A stretch of 35,667 nt of DNA, from NCBI GenBank assembly GCA_002238425.1, contig MPMJ01000032.1, forward strand, positions 1 to 35,667, written 5' to 3'. Position 1 is the first letter of the stretch. Each line of letters opens with the position of its first letter. Below the pieces are notes generated by a model. That model had not been told where the DNA came from. It saw only the letters and a list, made by a program, of their open reading frames with translations, and did no database searches. Both the position numbers and the translations under genes were made by a program. Shown one piece after another: positions 15,175-23,633 of the stretch. This stretch comes from SAR202 cluster bacterium bin16. GTDB taxonomy: Bacteria; Chloroflexota; Dehalococcoidia; Lucifugimonadales; Australimonadaceae.

Positions 15175-15238
15175 GGGCACCCACAAGGGATGCCCCTACA
15201 CCAGGGGGGCCTGGATTCCCGCTTTCGCGGGATGACGG
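15175..15238. repeat. Paired B and C dispersed repeats
   Basis: A type-B copy at 15175-15202 is followed 10 nt later by a type-C hairpin at 15213-15238 (TTCCCGCTTTCGCGGGATGACG, one base shorter than usual). These fill the divergent gap between dctP and the MFS gene. Nothing gene-like is seen in 15239-15409. Confidence 0.8.
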
Positions 15239-15409
15239 GGGAACGGGCACGGCCACGACGGGAGGGGGTGTGGGGTGACGGAAGGGGGAGGGGAATGATG
15301 AAGGGAAGGTGCCGGATGACGGGGTCCGCCTTGACGGTCTCGTGCGTCGGGGACACACTGGCCTTCAGGTTGGCGGGCCGAGGCGCATCGTCGAGCGCGG
15401 CCGCCCAGG

Positions 15410-16687
15410 TTGTGTTCATTGCGCTTTTTCCCATCGAGACTCCGGTGGCAGGCATCGGGGCTCTGGCGGCAGGAGACGTTCCTCAAGCTCTGGGCGAGCC
15501 AGACCTTCACGTACGCCGGTTTCCAGGTACAGCTGCTCGGAGTGCCGCTGGTAGCGGCGCTGCTTCTCGATGCGACGCCCCTGCAGATGGGCATCCTCGC
15601 CTCGTTCGGCGGCGCTCCGGCGATCGTGATGGGCGTGTTCGCGGGCATCTGGATAGACCGGCGGTCGAAGCGGGCGGTGCTCATCGGCGCGGCCTGGGGG
15701 CACGTGGTCGCTCTCCTGGTCATCGCCGTCGCCGCATGGCTCGGCTTCCTGAGCATCCCGCTCCTGTTCGCGATGGCGTTCGTGCTGGGAGGGCTGCGGT
15801 TCATCGTGGACGTCACTTACCGCGCATTCCTGCCGTCGCTCGTCCTGCGGGGGCAGTTGGTCGACGCGAACAGCAAGCTGGAGATGGGCCGGTCCGCGAC
15901 CGAGATCGGTGGGCCCGGCTTCACCGGAGTCCTGGTGCAGGCCGTGTCGGCGCCGTTCACCCTGTTCGTGGGCGCAGCCGCCTACGCGGCCTCGGCGCTG
16001 TCGCTCCACCGGATGCGTCCGCCGACGGACATTTCCCCGCGGGCAACCGCGCTGAGCGTTCGCGGCGAGTTGCGGGAGGGCCTAGGGTTCGTGATGAGGA
16101 GTCCCGTCCTCCGCGCCCTGACGGTCGCCGCGGCGATGGTGGGCGGGTCCAACGCGTTGATCGACTCCGTGGGGCTGCTCTACCTGGTACGCCAGCTGGA
16201 CCTCACCCCGGGCCTCATCGGGCTGGTGTTCTCGGTCGCCGGGGTCGGATGGCTCGTCGGGGCCTCGCTCGCGAAACAGACGACGCGGAGGGTGGGTCTC
16301 GGCAGGTCGGCGGCTGTCGGGGTGTTCCTCATGACCGCCGGCGACGTGGTCATCCCGCTTGCCGGCGGGCCGCCGACCGTCGTGCTCGCGCTGGTAGCGG
16401 GAGGCGCGTTCCTGTTCGGCGCGGGCCTCGTCACGTACATCATCGGGCGGACGAGCCTGCAGCAGAGCATGACGCCGGACCGGCTGCAGGGACGGGTGAA
16501 CGTGGTGCTGAGGATGGCGTTCCTGGGGGCCATCCCGATCGGAGCGCTGATCGGCGGGGCGCTCGGTGAGACCATCGGGCTGCGCCCTACCCTGTTCGTG
16601 GGGGCTGCGGGGGAACTGCTGACGGCAGTGCTCCTGCTGCTCTCGGCGGTCGCGGCGGTGCGGGAAGCGCCGTCAAACGGGGAGTAG
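15410..16687 (+). CDS. MFS transporter, MFS_3/EntS-like exporter family
   Basis: A 425-residue, 12-helix carrier. The opening WRQETFLKLWASQTFTYAGFQ and the loop GIWIDRRSKRAVLIGAAWGH are typical of the MFS_3 group (enterobactin exporter EntS, macrolide efflux proteins). A drug, siderophore or metabolite export role is suggested rather than proven. No ATG exists near the beginning of the conserved region, so a TTG must be used: 15410, or 15419, which has AGG 9 nt upstream. The exact start is uncertain. It runs divergently from the TRAP operon and converges on the small antitoxin-like gene 31 nt beyond its stop. Confidence 0.82.
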   Translation: MCSLRFFPSRLRWQASGLWRQETFLKLWASQTFTYAGFQVQLLGVPLVAALLLDATPLQMGILASFGGAPAIVMGVFAGIWIDRRSKRAVLIGAAWGHVVALLVIAVAAWLGFLSIPLLFAMAFVLGGLRFIVDVTYRAFLPSLVLRGQLVDANSKLEMGRSATEIGGPGFTGVLVQAVSAPFTLFVGAAAYAASALSLHRMRPPTDISPRATALSVRGELREGLGFVMRSPVLRALTVAAAMVGGSNALIDSVGLLYLVRQLDLTPGLIGLVFSVAGVGWLVGASLAKQTTRRVGLGRSAAVGVFLMTAGDVVIPLAGGPPTVVLALVAGGAFLFGAGLVTYIIGRTSLQQSMTPDRLQGRVNVVLRMAFLGAIPIGALIGGALGETIGLRPTLFVGAAGELLTAVLLLLSAVAAVREAPSNGE

Positions 16688-16718
16688 CCGCGAGATTGTT
16701 CAGCGAACCCGAAGTCGG

Positions 16719-16946
16719 TTAGGTGGTCACGATTCGTACGCCCGGGTCCCGCCCCTTTGGAGGCGGAGGAGCCGTTGCCTCATCAGCAAGGCGCTCCAAC
16801 AAGTCCTCTGATTCAGGGGTGGCGAACAGCTCTGCCCACTGCCGTTCCGATTCCAACTCGGCCAGCAGGAAGCGGGCGAGCCTGTCCTGTTCCGCCTGAG
16901 GGAGCTCGGCGGCTCTGTCGAAGGCCTCTTGAAGCAACCGGGTCAT
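16719..16946 (-). CDS. Orphan antitoxin-like small protein
   Basis: A 75-residue protein starting MTRLLQEAFDRAAELPQAEQ and continuing DRLARFLLAELESERQWAELF. This is a pattern found in small type II antitoxins that precede RelE/ParE- or BrnT-like toxins in cyanobacteria and Chloroflexota. The C-terminus (PPPPKGRDPGVRIVTT) differs from the usual Asp/Glu-rich toxin-binding end. Downstream on this strand is only the tail of the convergent MFS gene, so no toxin partner is present. ATG 16946 is chosen because GGAGGA is 6 nt upstream. It may be a solitary remnant or may regulate elsewhere. Confidence 0.6.
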   Translation of the reverse strand: MTRLLQEAFDRAAELPQAEQDRLARFLLAELESERQWAELFATPESEDLLERLADEATAPPPPKGRDPGVRIVTT

Positions 16947-17046
16947 CCGAGTTCCTCCGTTCACCAAGGGTCCGGTACATTATCGCCCCACGTCCCTCGT
17001 TGTGCATCCGCTTCCCGACACGTCCTCCGGCAGCAGCATCAATGGA

Positions 17047-17107
17047 GGGCACCCACAAGGGGCGCCCCTACACCAAGGCCTGGTTCCCGCTTTCGCGGGA
17101 ATGACGG
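17047..17107. repeat. Paired B and C dispersed repeats upstream of hrcA promoter
   Basis: Type B at 17047-17074 is followed 7 nt later by type C at 17082-17107 (TTCCCGCTTTCGCGGGAATG). The block ends 16 nt before the hrcA -35 box. Confidence 0.85.
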
Positions 17108-17123
17108 AGATGGGCGCTGCGCG

Positions 17124-17152
17124 TTGACGCACTCCCCTGCCGGTGCTACATT
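17124..17152 (+). promoter_or_regulatory. Promoter of hrcA operon
   Basis: TTGACG at 17124-17129 and TACATT at 17147-17152 are separated by the optimal 17 nt. The -10 is also preceded by TGC, as in an extended -10. The start site would fall near 17159, immediately before the CIRCE element. Confidence 0.75.
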
Positions 17153-17164
17153 CGTTCGGAGGAG

Positions 17165-17191
17165 TTAGCACTTGAACGAGTCGACTGCTAA
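17165..17191. promoter_or_regulatory. CIRCE operator (HrcA binding site) overlapping the hrcA start codon
   Basis: TTAGCACTT, nine bases, then GACTGCTAA. This matches the CIRCE consensus TTAGCACTC-N9-GAGTGCTAA at 16 of 18 arm positions with the exact 9-nt spacer. The left arm includes the TTG start codon (17172-17174), and the right arm lies in codons 4-7. HrcA binding here would block its own promoter region and would also form an mRNA stem over the start codon. Confidence 0.85.
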
Positions 17192-18242
17192 TCCGGCGGC
17201 ACCCGCCCTCAATACCCGCAGACAGGCGCTGCTGGAGATCATCGTCAGCGACTACATCGAGACGGCTGCGCCCGTGTCGTCGCAGCAGCTCGCGCGCCGC
17301 TACGAACTGCGCGTCAGCCCCGCGACCATCCGCAACGACATGGCGGAGCTGGAGGAGATGGGCTACATCTCCCGGCCGCACACGTCAGCGGGCGGGGTGC
17401 CATCCGATCCCGGCTACCGCTTCTACGTGGAGCGAGCCGGACAGCGCAACCGCCTGCCCCGCCACTTTCAGGAGCGCGTGCGCGACGCCATCGACTTCGA
17501 CGAGGCCGACCCGGCGGCATGGGCGCGGAGCGCGGCCCGCGTGCTCGCGAGCGCCGTCCACAACCTCGCCATCGCCACGACGGTCAAGCGCGCCATCGCG
17601 CGGGTAAAGCAGGTGCAGATCGTGCACCTGCACGACCGAGAGGCACTGCTGGTGGTGGTGATGCAGGACGCGCAGTTGCGGCAGCGCATCATCCACCTGA
17701 ACTCGGACACGCCGCAGGACGAGTTGACCCAGGTCGCCAACCGGCTGAACCAGCTCATCGGCGGCCTGAGCACCGCGGAACTGCGCACGCTGTGGGACTC
17801 CGGCGCGGTCGGTGGACACCTCTTCACGACCGCACTCACAGAGACGATCCGCATCCTGTCCGACGAGGAGCGCAAGGAGACGCGCGAGCGGTACCTGAAC
17901 GGCCTGGGCCACATGCTGAGCCAGCCGGAGTTCCAGTCCGGCAGGAGCGCGCAGGACGCCGCGGAAGTGCTCGACGACGACTCGATAACGCGCATCTTCG
18001 ACGACTCGCCGCGCCCCGCCGAGGTGCGCGTCGTCATCGGGCAGGAGAGCCACGAGGAGCACCTGCGCCCTTACAGCGTTGTCTACGCGACCTACGGCGC
18101 GCCGGACGGGGCGACGGGCGTTATCGGCACGATGGGGCCCACACGCATGGACTACACGCGTTCCATGTCCAGCGTCCGCTACCTCGCCGCGTTCCTGAGC
18201 GAACTCGTGCAGGCACTCGAACCTTCGCCCCAGTGGCAGTAG
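17172..18242 (+). CDS. hrcA: Heat-inducible transcription repressor HrcA
   Basis: A 356-residue HrcA, the repressor that binds CIRCE operators and releases them on heat shock when GroEL is titrated. The N-terminal winged helix includes VSSQQLARRYELRVSPATIRNDMAELEEMG, followed by the hallmark TSAGGVPSDPGYRFYV. The remainder is the GAF-like dimerisation domain. The start is TTG at 17172, supported by GGAGGAG 7 nt upstream and by its position within CIRCE. It heads an operon with dnaJ, whose ATG is 10 nt after the hrcA stop. No grpE or dnaK lies between them, unlike the common hrcA-grpE-dnaK-dnaJ order. Autoregulation through the overlapping CIRCE is expected. Confidence 0.95.
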   Translation: MNESTANPAAPALNTRRQALLEIIVSDYIETAAPVSSQQLARRYELRVSPATIRNDMAELEEMGYISRPHTSAGGVPSDPGYRFYVERAGQRNRLPRHFQERVRDAIDFDEADPAAWARSAARVLASAVHNLAIATTVKRAIARVKQVQIVHLHDREALLVVVMQDAQLRQRIIHLNSDTPQDELTQVANRLNQLIGGLSTAELRTLWDSGAVGGHLFTTALTETIRILSDEERKETRERYLNGLGHMLSQPEFQSGRSAQDAAEVLDDDSITRIFDDSPRPAEVRVVIGQESHEEHLRPYSVVYATYGAPDGATGVIGTMGPTRMDYTRSMSSVRYLAAFLSELVQALEPSPQWQ

Positions 18243-18252
18243 CCGCATCCCC

Positions 18253-19332
18253 ATGACCACGAAACGCGATTACTACGACGTGCTTGGCGTCAGCGCCCAG
18301 GCGTCCGAGGAGGACATCCGCAAGGCCTTCCGCGCGAAGGCGATGGAGTTCCATCCGGACCGCAACAAGGCGAGTGACGCATCCGAGCGTTTCAAAGAGG
18401 TCAACGAGGCGTACCAGGTGCTGAGCGACCCGGAGCGCCGCCAGCAGTACGACCGGTTCGGCCATGCGGGCGTCCGCAACGGCGCGGGACAGGGTGCCGG
18501 AGGCTTCGAGGGCTTCGACATCTTCGGGGGGTTCGGCGACATCTTCGATGCGTTCTTCGGGAGCGGGACGGCGTCACGTACGCGCCCGCGCCAGGGCGAG
18601 GACGTGCGCGTGAACGTCAGCGTATCGTTCGAGGAGGCCGCGTTCGGGGTCGACCGTGAGGTCGAGGTCAACCGCACCGAGCAGTGCACGACGTGCAAGG
18701 GCACACGCGCAGAGCCGGGAACGCAGCCTGAGACGTGCACGAACTGCAACGGCAGCGGGCGCGTCCGCCGGGCCCAGCGCTCCATGTTCGGGCAGTTCGT
18801 CACGGAAGCCGCGTGCAACGTCTGCGGCGGCGAGGGTCGCCGCATCACGACGCCTTGCACCGATTGCAAGGGGGCCGGGTACAAGCGCGCGAAGCAGCGC
18901 ATCGAGGTCTCCATCCCCGCTGGTGTGTACCACGGCGCGTTGCTGGAGCTGCGCGGCCAGGGCCACTCCGGCATGTTCGGCGGCCCGCCGGGCAGCCTGC
19001 TCGTGGGCGTCCAGGTGCAGCCGCACGGGTGGTTCAAGCGCCGCGAGAACAGCGCCGACGTACTGCTGGACCTCAACGTCACATTCCCTGGCGCAGCGCT
19101 CGGCATCGAAATGGAGGTACCGACGCTCGACGGGATGGACAAGATCAAGGTGCCCGCCGGGATACAGTCCGGTGAGGTGCTGCGCATGAAGGGCAAGGGC
19201 ATCCCGCACCTCGGACGCGAGGGACGTCGCGGCGACCAACTCGTGACGATCCGCGTGCAGACGCCGGACAAGCTGTCGAAGGAGCAGAAGAAGCTGCTGG
19301 AGGAGCTCCAGCGCTCCTTCGAGAAGAATTAG
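18253..19332 (+). CDS. dnaJ: Chaperone protein DnaJ
   Basis: A 359-residue type I DnaJ (Hsp40), co-chaperone that stimulates DnaK. The J domain (5-70) has HPD at 34-36. A Gly/Phe-rich linker runs to about 105. Four zinc-binding CxxC repeats occur between about 145 and 205: CTTCKG, CTNCNGSG, CNVCGGEG, CTDCKGAG. The first repeat lacks the usual final Gly. C-terminal substrate-binding domains follow. Length is normal. It starts 10 nt after hrcA with no clear Shine-Dalgarno, implying translational coupling. DnaK and GrpE must be encoded elsewhere, unless this is a second, dedicated DnaJ. Confidence 0.95.
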   Translation: MTTKRDYYDVLGVSAQASEEDIRKAFRAKAMEFHPDRNKASDASERFKEVNEAYQVLSDPERRQQYDRFGHAGVRNGAGQGAGGFEGFDIFGGFGDIFDAFFGSGTASRTRPRQGEDVRVNVSVSFEEAAFGVDREVEVNRTEQCTTCKGTRAEPGTQPETCTNCNGSGRVRRAQRSMFGQFVTEAACNVCGGEGRRITTPCTDCKGAGYKRAKQRIEVSIPAGVYHGALLELRGQGHSGMFGGPPGSLLVGVQVQPHGWFKRRENSADVLLDLNVTFPGAALGIEMEVPTLDGMDKIKVPAGIQSGEVLRMKGKGIPHLGREGRRGDQLVTIRVQTPDKLSKEQKKLLEELQRSFEKN

Positions 19333-19462
19333 GGGCTCCTGCGGAGGGCCGGGGTTTCCGTTGCATAGCAGACGTAGTTCTTCCCCCCACCCGCCTGAAC
19401 GCTTGTGGAGACACCCCCAGACACCCGGAGAAGGGCTGCGCCCCTCTGCACTCCCCATTCGG

Positions 19463-19520
19463 GGTAGCCACAAGGGACGCTCTACACGGGTACGGATCCC
19501 CGCTTTCGCGGGAATGACGG
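19463..19520. repeat. Degenerate B plus intact C repeat between dnaJ and prmA
   Basis: A decayed type-B (GTAGCCACAAGGGACGC) at about 19463-19487 is followed by type C at 19494-19520 (CCCCGCTTTCGCGGGAATGACG). They lie in the 260-nt gap separating prmA from dnaJ, where no gene is visible. Confidence 0.75.
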
Positions 19521-19592
19521 GGGAAGGGCGGAAATCACGGGAGAGGCGCGGGGAAGGAGCGGGAGTGACGAGATTCTCCATGAGGTTAACTA

Positions 19593-20510
19593 TTGGCTGA
19601 GCATCCCTGGTTGGAACTGAAGATACGTGTGCCATTCGAGTTCGTGGAGCCGGTGGCGGAACTGTTCCGTCGCTACGGCAAGGGCGGCGTCGCGATCGAG
19701 GAGGCGGGCGGCTGGAATCCGGACGAGGGCGAGTCGCCCCCGGAGCGGCAGAGCGCCATCATTCGCACGTACATGCCGCAGACGCCGGGGTACCGCAGGA
19801 ACCGCGAGATCGTGCACATCGGCGTGCAGCTCGTCGGCAAGCTGACCGACCTGCCGGAGCTGGAGGAGCGCGAGATACTGGAGCAGGAGTGGGAGGACGC
19901 GTGGAAGGCGCACTTCACACCGCTCCGCATCGGACGTCGGCTGCTCGTGCAGCCACCCTGGCTGCGCGAAGAGGCGGGGCCGGACGACGTGGTCATCGAG
20001 ATCGACCCCGGCCTCGCGTTCGGGACCGGCCACCACCCGACCACGAACCGCACGCTGGAGTGCATGGAGCGGCTGATGCGCCCCGGTCTGCAAGTGCTGG
20101 ACGTGGGCTCCGGCTCCGGCATCCTGAGCATCGGCGCAGCGAAGCTCGGCGCGGCACGCGTGCTCGGCGTCGAAATCGACCGTGTCGCGCTGAAGGCCGG
20201 ACGCGTCAACGTGCGCTCGAACAACGTCTCCGGGCGCGTCCGCTTCTACGCGGGCACGCTCCCCAACGAGAAGATACCCGCCGGGTGGGCGGAGCTGCTG
20301 CTCGCGAACGTCAACTCGGTCGCGCTGGCGAACCTCGCGCCGGAGCTGCGGCGTGCGCTCGCGCCGGACGGTCGGCTCGTCGCCGCGGGCATCCTGCAGG
20401 AGCGGCGTCAGCAGGTCGTGGACGCGTTCGCCGCCGCGGGGCTGTCGTTCGTCGAGGAGCACCACGACGACGACTGGGTGACGTTCGTGTGCGCGTCGGC
20501 GGAAGCGTAA
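19593..20510 (+). CDS. prmA: Ribosomal protein L11 methyltransferase PrmA
   Basis: A 305-residue SAM-dependent methyltransferase that trimethylates ribosomal protein L11. The N-terminal substrate-recognition domain (to about 105, with EQEWEDAWKAHFTPLRIGRR) is followed by the PrmA signature DPGLAFGTGHHPTT and the SAM-binding motif VLDVGSGSGILSIGA, then LLANVNSVAL. The start is TTG at 19593 with GAGG about 8 nt upstream. It follows dnaJ on the same strand, a conserved neighbourhood in many bacteria, although a 260-nt repeat-bearing gap means it may have its own promoter. A hairpin terminator follows. Confidence 0.93.
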   Translation: MAEHPWLELKIRVPFEFVEPVAELFRRYGKGGVAIEEAGGWNPDEGESPPERQSAIIRTYMPQTPGYRRNREIVHIGVQLVGKLTDLPELEEREILEQEWEDAWKAHFTPLRIGRRLLVQPPWLREEAGPDDVVIEIDPGLAFGTGHHPTTNRTLECMERLMRPGLQVLDVGSGSGILSIGAAKLGAARVLGVEIDRVALKAGRVNVRSNNVSGRVRFYAGTLPNEKIPAGWAELLLANVNSVALANLAPELRRALAPDGRLVAAGILQERRQQVVDAFAAAGLSFVEEHHDDDWVTFVCASAEA

Positions 20511-20546
20511 CCCGCTCAGCGCCACGCCCATTCACCCCCATCCTGA

Positions 20547-20569
20547 CCTTCCCCCAGCAAGGGGGAAGG
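20547..20569. terminator. Hairpin terminator between prmA and the ABC operon
   Basis: CCTTCCCCC (20547-20555) and GGGGGAAGG (20561-20569) form a perfect 9-bp stem with an AGCAA loop between convergent transcription units. No long T-run is present on either side. It may itself be one of the dispersed hairpin repeats. Confidence 0.5.
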
Positions 20570-20592
20570 ATCGGACGGCATCGTTCCCCGGG

Positions 20593-22713
20593 TCAGGCCG
20601 GGGTGATGACGGAGTTGTCCTGCAGGCGGGCCAGCTTTTCGAGCGGGATGTGGCAGTGGATCTCGTGCGTAGGCGAGCCGGGCGAGGACTGCATCGGCGG
20701 CGGGGTGTTGTCGCAGACGTCGCCGAGCTTGCGGGGACAGCGGGAGGCGAAGAAACAGCCCTTGAACTGCTCGTGCTGCTTCGGGACCGAGCCGCTCAGG
20801 CGGATGGGCGTCGGGATGGCGTCCGGGTCGGGTATCGGCGCAGCCGATAACAGTGCTTCCGTGTACGGGTGCGAGGGAGTGGAGAGCACGTCCTCCGCAG
20901 GGCCTGACTCGGCGACGTGGCCCGCATAGAGCACGACTATCTCGTCGGACACGTAGCGAACGACGCCCAGGTCGTGGGAGATGAAGACGTAGGACGTTCC
21001 GTTCTCGCGCTGGTGGTCCTCCAGCAGGTTGAGCACCTGCGCCTGGACCGAGACATCGAGCGCGGAGACGGGCTCGTCCGCGACGATGAGGTCGGGGTCG
21101 CCGGCGAACGCGGCAGCGAGCGCCACGCGCTGCTGCTGCCCTCCGCTGAGTTGCAGCGGCTGGCGGTCCATATAGGAGGCGTCCAGTCCCACGGACTCGA
21201 GCAGCTCGCAGGCCCGCTCTTCCCGCTCCTTTGCGCTCATGTCGGTGAACTTCTGCAGGGGACGCAGGATGTTGTGGCGAACGGGGAGCTTCGGGTTCAG
21301 CGAGGAGGTCGGGTTCTGGAAGACCATCCGGATCGAGGCCTTCTGCCCGGCGTTCCGCTCGTCGGTCTCTGCCGGGAGGTCCTCTCCGCGCAGTTCGAGG
21401 TCGCCGCTGTCCCGCGGCACGAGACCCACGATGCTGCGGGCCACGGTGCTCTTGCCGGAGCCGCTCTCGCCGACGATGCCGACGGTGTGCCCGGCCCCGA
21501 CGTTGAAGTCGACGCTCTCCACCGCCCTGACGGGAGGCTTCACCTTCGGGCCGAAGAACAGGTACTTCCGCTGCCACTGCCCGTAGACGCGATGCAGTCC
21601 CTTCACGGTCAGCGTCGGTTCTTTGCCGTTCTCGCGTGGGGCTTCCCGTTCGATGCACTCGTCCCAAAGGTCGGGGCTGACCTCGCCCGGGTAGAAGCAC
21701 CGCGTCTCGTGCGCTCCGCCCAGGGAGACCGGCGCCGGGGCCTCGCCCGTGCACCGGTCCGTCGCCATAGGGCATCGGTCCGCGAACAGGCACATGCCCG
21801 GGTCCGCCTGCGTACTGGGGAATACGGAGCCCCGGATGCTCTGGAGCCGGGTGACCGCTCCCTCGTCGGCGACCGGTTTGGGAACGCAGCTGAGCAGGCC
21901 AACAGTGTACGGGTGGCGCGGGTCCTTGAACAGGTCGCGCACCGGCGCTTCCTCCACCGTCTGCCCCGCGTACATGACTACGACGCGGTCAGCGACGCGC
22001 GCCACGACGCCGAGGTTGTGGCTCACGTACAGGATGCCTGCGTTCACACGGCCCTTGAGGTCCGCAACGAGGTCGAGGATGGTCGCCTCGGTCGTCACGT
22101 CCAGGCCGGTGGTCGGCTCGTCCATGAGGAGCAGGTCGGGGTCGCACGCGAGCGCCATAGCGATGACGATGCGCTGCTGCTGCCCGCCGCTGAGCTGGTG
22201 GGCGTAGCTCTGGGCGATGCGCTCGGGGTCGGGCAAGCCGACGCTCTCGATGAGCTCCATCGCCCGCTCGGTCACTTGTACGGCGTTGAGATCGAGGTGC
22301 ACCTTGATGACTTCCTCGATCTGGGGACCTATCTTCATCGTGGGGTTCAGCGCCAGGGCCGGGTGCTGGTAGACCATGGCGATGCGGTTTCCGCGCAACG
22401 CGCGGAGTTCGGCAGGCCCGAGTTCCGCCATGTTCTGGCCGTCCAGGTAGACAGCCCCGCCAACCTCCGGCTCGCCGGGCAGGTAGCCCATGATGGCATA
22501 GGCCATGGTGGACTTGCCGCACCCCGATTCGCCCACGAGGCCGACGACTTCGCCGCGCTTGATCTCGAACGAGGCGTCGCGCACGGCGTGTACCGCTCCG
22601 GTAGGCGTGAAGAAGGTGACGGAGAGCCCGTCCACCTTCAGCAGGGGCTGGTCCGCGTCAGCGGTCCGGGTAGCAGTTGTCTCGAGCGTGGCTGTGATCG
22701 TGGTGGCCATCAT
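20593..22713 (-). CDS. Fused dual ATP-binding subunit of a dipeptide/oligopeptide-type ABC importer (DppD-DppF fusion)
   Basis: A 706-residue protein carrying two complete nucleotide-binding domains. NBD1 (about 25-335) has Walker A GESGCGKST (61-69), signature LSGGQQQRIVIA and Walker B LLLMDEPTTGLD. NBD2 (about 370-690) has GESGSGKST, LSGGQQQRVALA and LIVADEPVSALD. Each ends with an oligo_HPY extension with clustered cysteines (CLFADRCPMATDRC; CFFASRCPRKLGDVC), as in Opp/Dpp ATPases that can hold an Fe-S cluster. In most systems the two are separate genes (DppD, DppF). It is the last gene of the operon, starting in a 4-nt overlap with the permease stop. Confidence 0.93.
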   Translation of the reverse strand: MMATTITATLETTATRTADADQPLLKVDGLSVTFFTPTGAVHAVRDASFEIKRGEVVGLVGESGCGKSTMAYAIMGYLPGEPEVGGAVYLDGQNMAELGPAELRALRGNRIAMVYQHPALALNPTMKIGPQIEEVIKVHLDLNAVQVTERAMELIESVGLPDPERIAQSYAHQLSGGQQQRIVIAMALACDPDLLLMDEPTTGLDVTTEATILDLVADLKGRVNAGILYVSHNLGVVARVADRVVVMYAGQTVEEAPVRDLFKDPRHPYTVGLLSCVPKPVADEGAVTRLQSIRGSVFPSTQADPGMCLFADRCPMATDRCTGEAPAPVSLGGAHETRCFYPGEVSPDLWDECIEREAPRENGKEPTLTVKGLHRVYGQWQRKYLFFGPKVKPPVRAVESVDFNVGAGHTVGIVGESGSGKSTVARSIVGLVPRDSGDLELRGEDLPAETDERNAGQKASIRMVFQNPTSSLNPKLPVRHNILRPLQKFTDMSAKEREERACELLESVGLDASYMDRQPLQLSGGQQQRVALAAAFAGDPDLIVADEPVSALDVSVQAQVLNLLEDHQRENGTSYVFISHDLGVVRYVSDEIVVLYAGHVAESGPAEDVLSTPSHPYTEALLSAAPIPDPDAIPTPIRLSGSVPKQHEQFKGCFFASRCPRKLGDVCDNTPPPMQSSPGSPTHEIHCHIPLEKLARLQDNSVITPA

Positions 22714-23633
22714 GCCTCCCTTTTCGGCAGTTCCCGCGCCTGCTTGATGCCGTCCGCCAACAGGTTGACCCCGATCACCAGGGAGGCCACGGCGCCAGCC
22801 GGCGCAAGCGCAACCCAGGGGGCTCCCGTGATGAAGATACGGCTCTCGCTGATCATCAGCCCCCAGTCGGAGGACGGTGGCTGCACACCAAGTCCGAGGA
22901 ATCCGAGCGACGCGACCAGCAGGATCGAGTAGCTGAACCGCACCGAGGCCTCGACGGCGAGGACCGGGAGGGTGTTCGGCAGTATCTCCCGGAAGATGAT
23001 GTACACGTTGGGTTCACCACGCAGGCGGGCTGCGTCGACGAATTCAAGGCTCTTCACCGCGAGCGTGGAGGAGCGCATCACCCGTGCAACGGGCGCGATG
23101 AACACGACCCCGATGGTGCCGGCGATGTTGATGGGGTTCGGCCCGAGGCTCGTGAGCACCAGGAGCGCTATCAGCAGCGAGGGGAACGACATCAGGGCGT
23201 CCATGATGCGCATCACCACCTCGTCCGTGCGTCCTCCCTTGTACCCGCTGCTCATCCCGACGACCGTGCCGAGGACGATGCCGAGCAACGCGCCCGCGCC
23301 TGCCACCGTGATCAGCGACGTGGCGCCGGACATGACCCGGCTCAAGACGTCTCGCCCGAACTGGTCCGTTCCGAAGGGGAACTGGAGCGACGGCCCTTCC
23401 AACTGGTGGTCCTCGATGTGGAACTCCGTAGGCGGGTACGGGGCCAGGGTCTCGCCGAACAGCGCCAGCACCATGTGCAGTACCACCAGCGGCAAGCCGA
23501 TCCTGCCTGCGGGCGTCCGCAGCGCAAGCCGTACCAGTGAAGCAAGCCCCCGCAGCAGAACTGCCGCTGCCGATACTGCCGCACCCAGAGGGTTCATCTG
23601 CATCCTGTGGGAAGTCGTCGGGGCTGCCATCAC
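22710..23633 (-). CDS. ABC transporter permease, DppC/OppC type
   Basis: A 307-residue inner-membrane permease with an OppC_N-like N-terminal helix and the BPD_transp_1 domain. The EAA loop reads EFVDAARLRGEPNVYIIFREILPN. It pairs with the neighbouring DppB-type subunit to form the channel. The start is either the GTG at 23633 or the ATG one codon later; both overlap the stop of the upstream permease gene, and its own stop overlaps the ATPase start. This tight packing shows translational coupling. Confidence 0.92.
   Translation of the reverse strand: MMAAPTTSHRMQMNPLGAAVSAAAVLLRGLASLVRLALRTPAGRIGLPLVVLHMVLALFGETLAPYPPTEFHIEDHQLEGPSLQFPFGTDQFGRDVLSRVMSGATSLITVAGAGALLGIVLGTVVGMSSGYKGGRTDEVVMRIMDALMSFPSLLIALLVLTSLGPNPINIAGTIGVVFIAPVARVMRSSTLAVKSLEFVDAARLRGEPNVYIIFREILPNTLPVLAVEASVRFSYSILLVASLGFLGLGVQPPSSDWGLMISESRIFITGAPWVALAPAGAVASLVIGVNLLADGIKQARELPKREA

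Noticed and set aside
20917-22932. 671-codon plus-strand open frame opposite the ABC ATPase
   Set aside because: Antisense shadow; composition is low-complexity Asp/Val/Arg/His-rich and matches no family.
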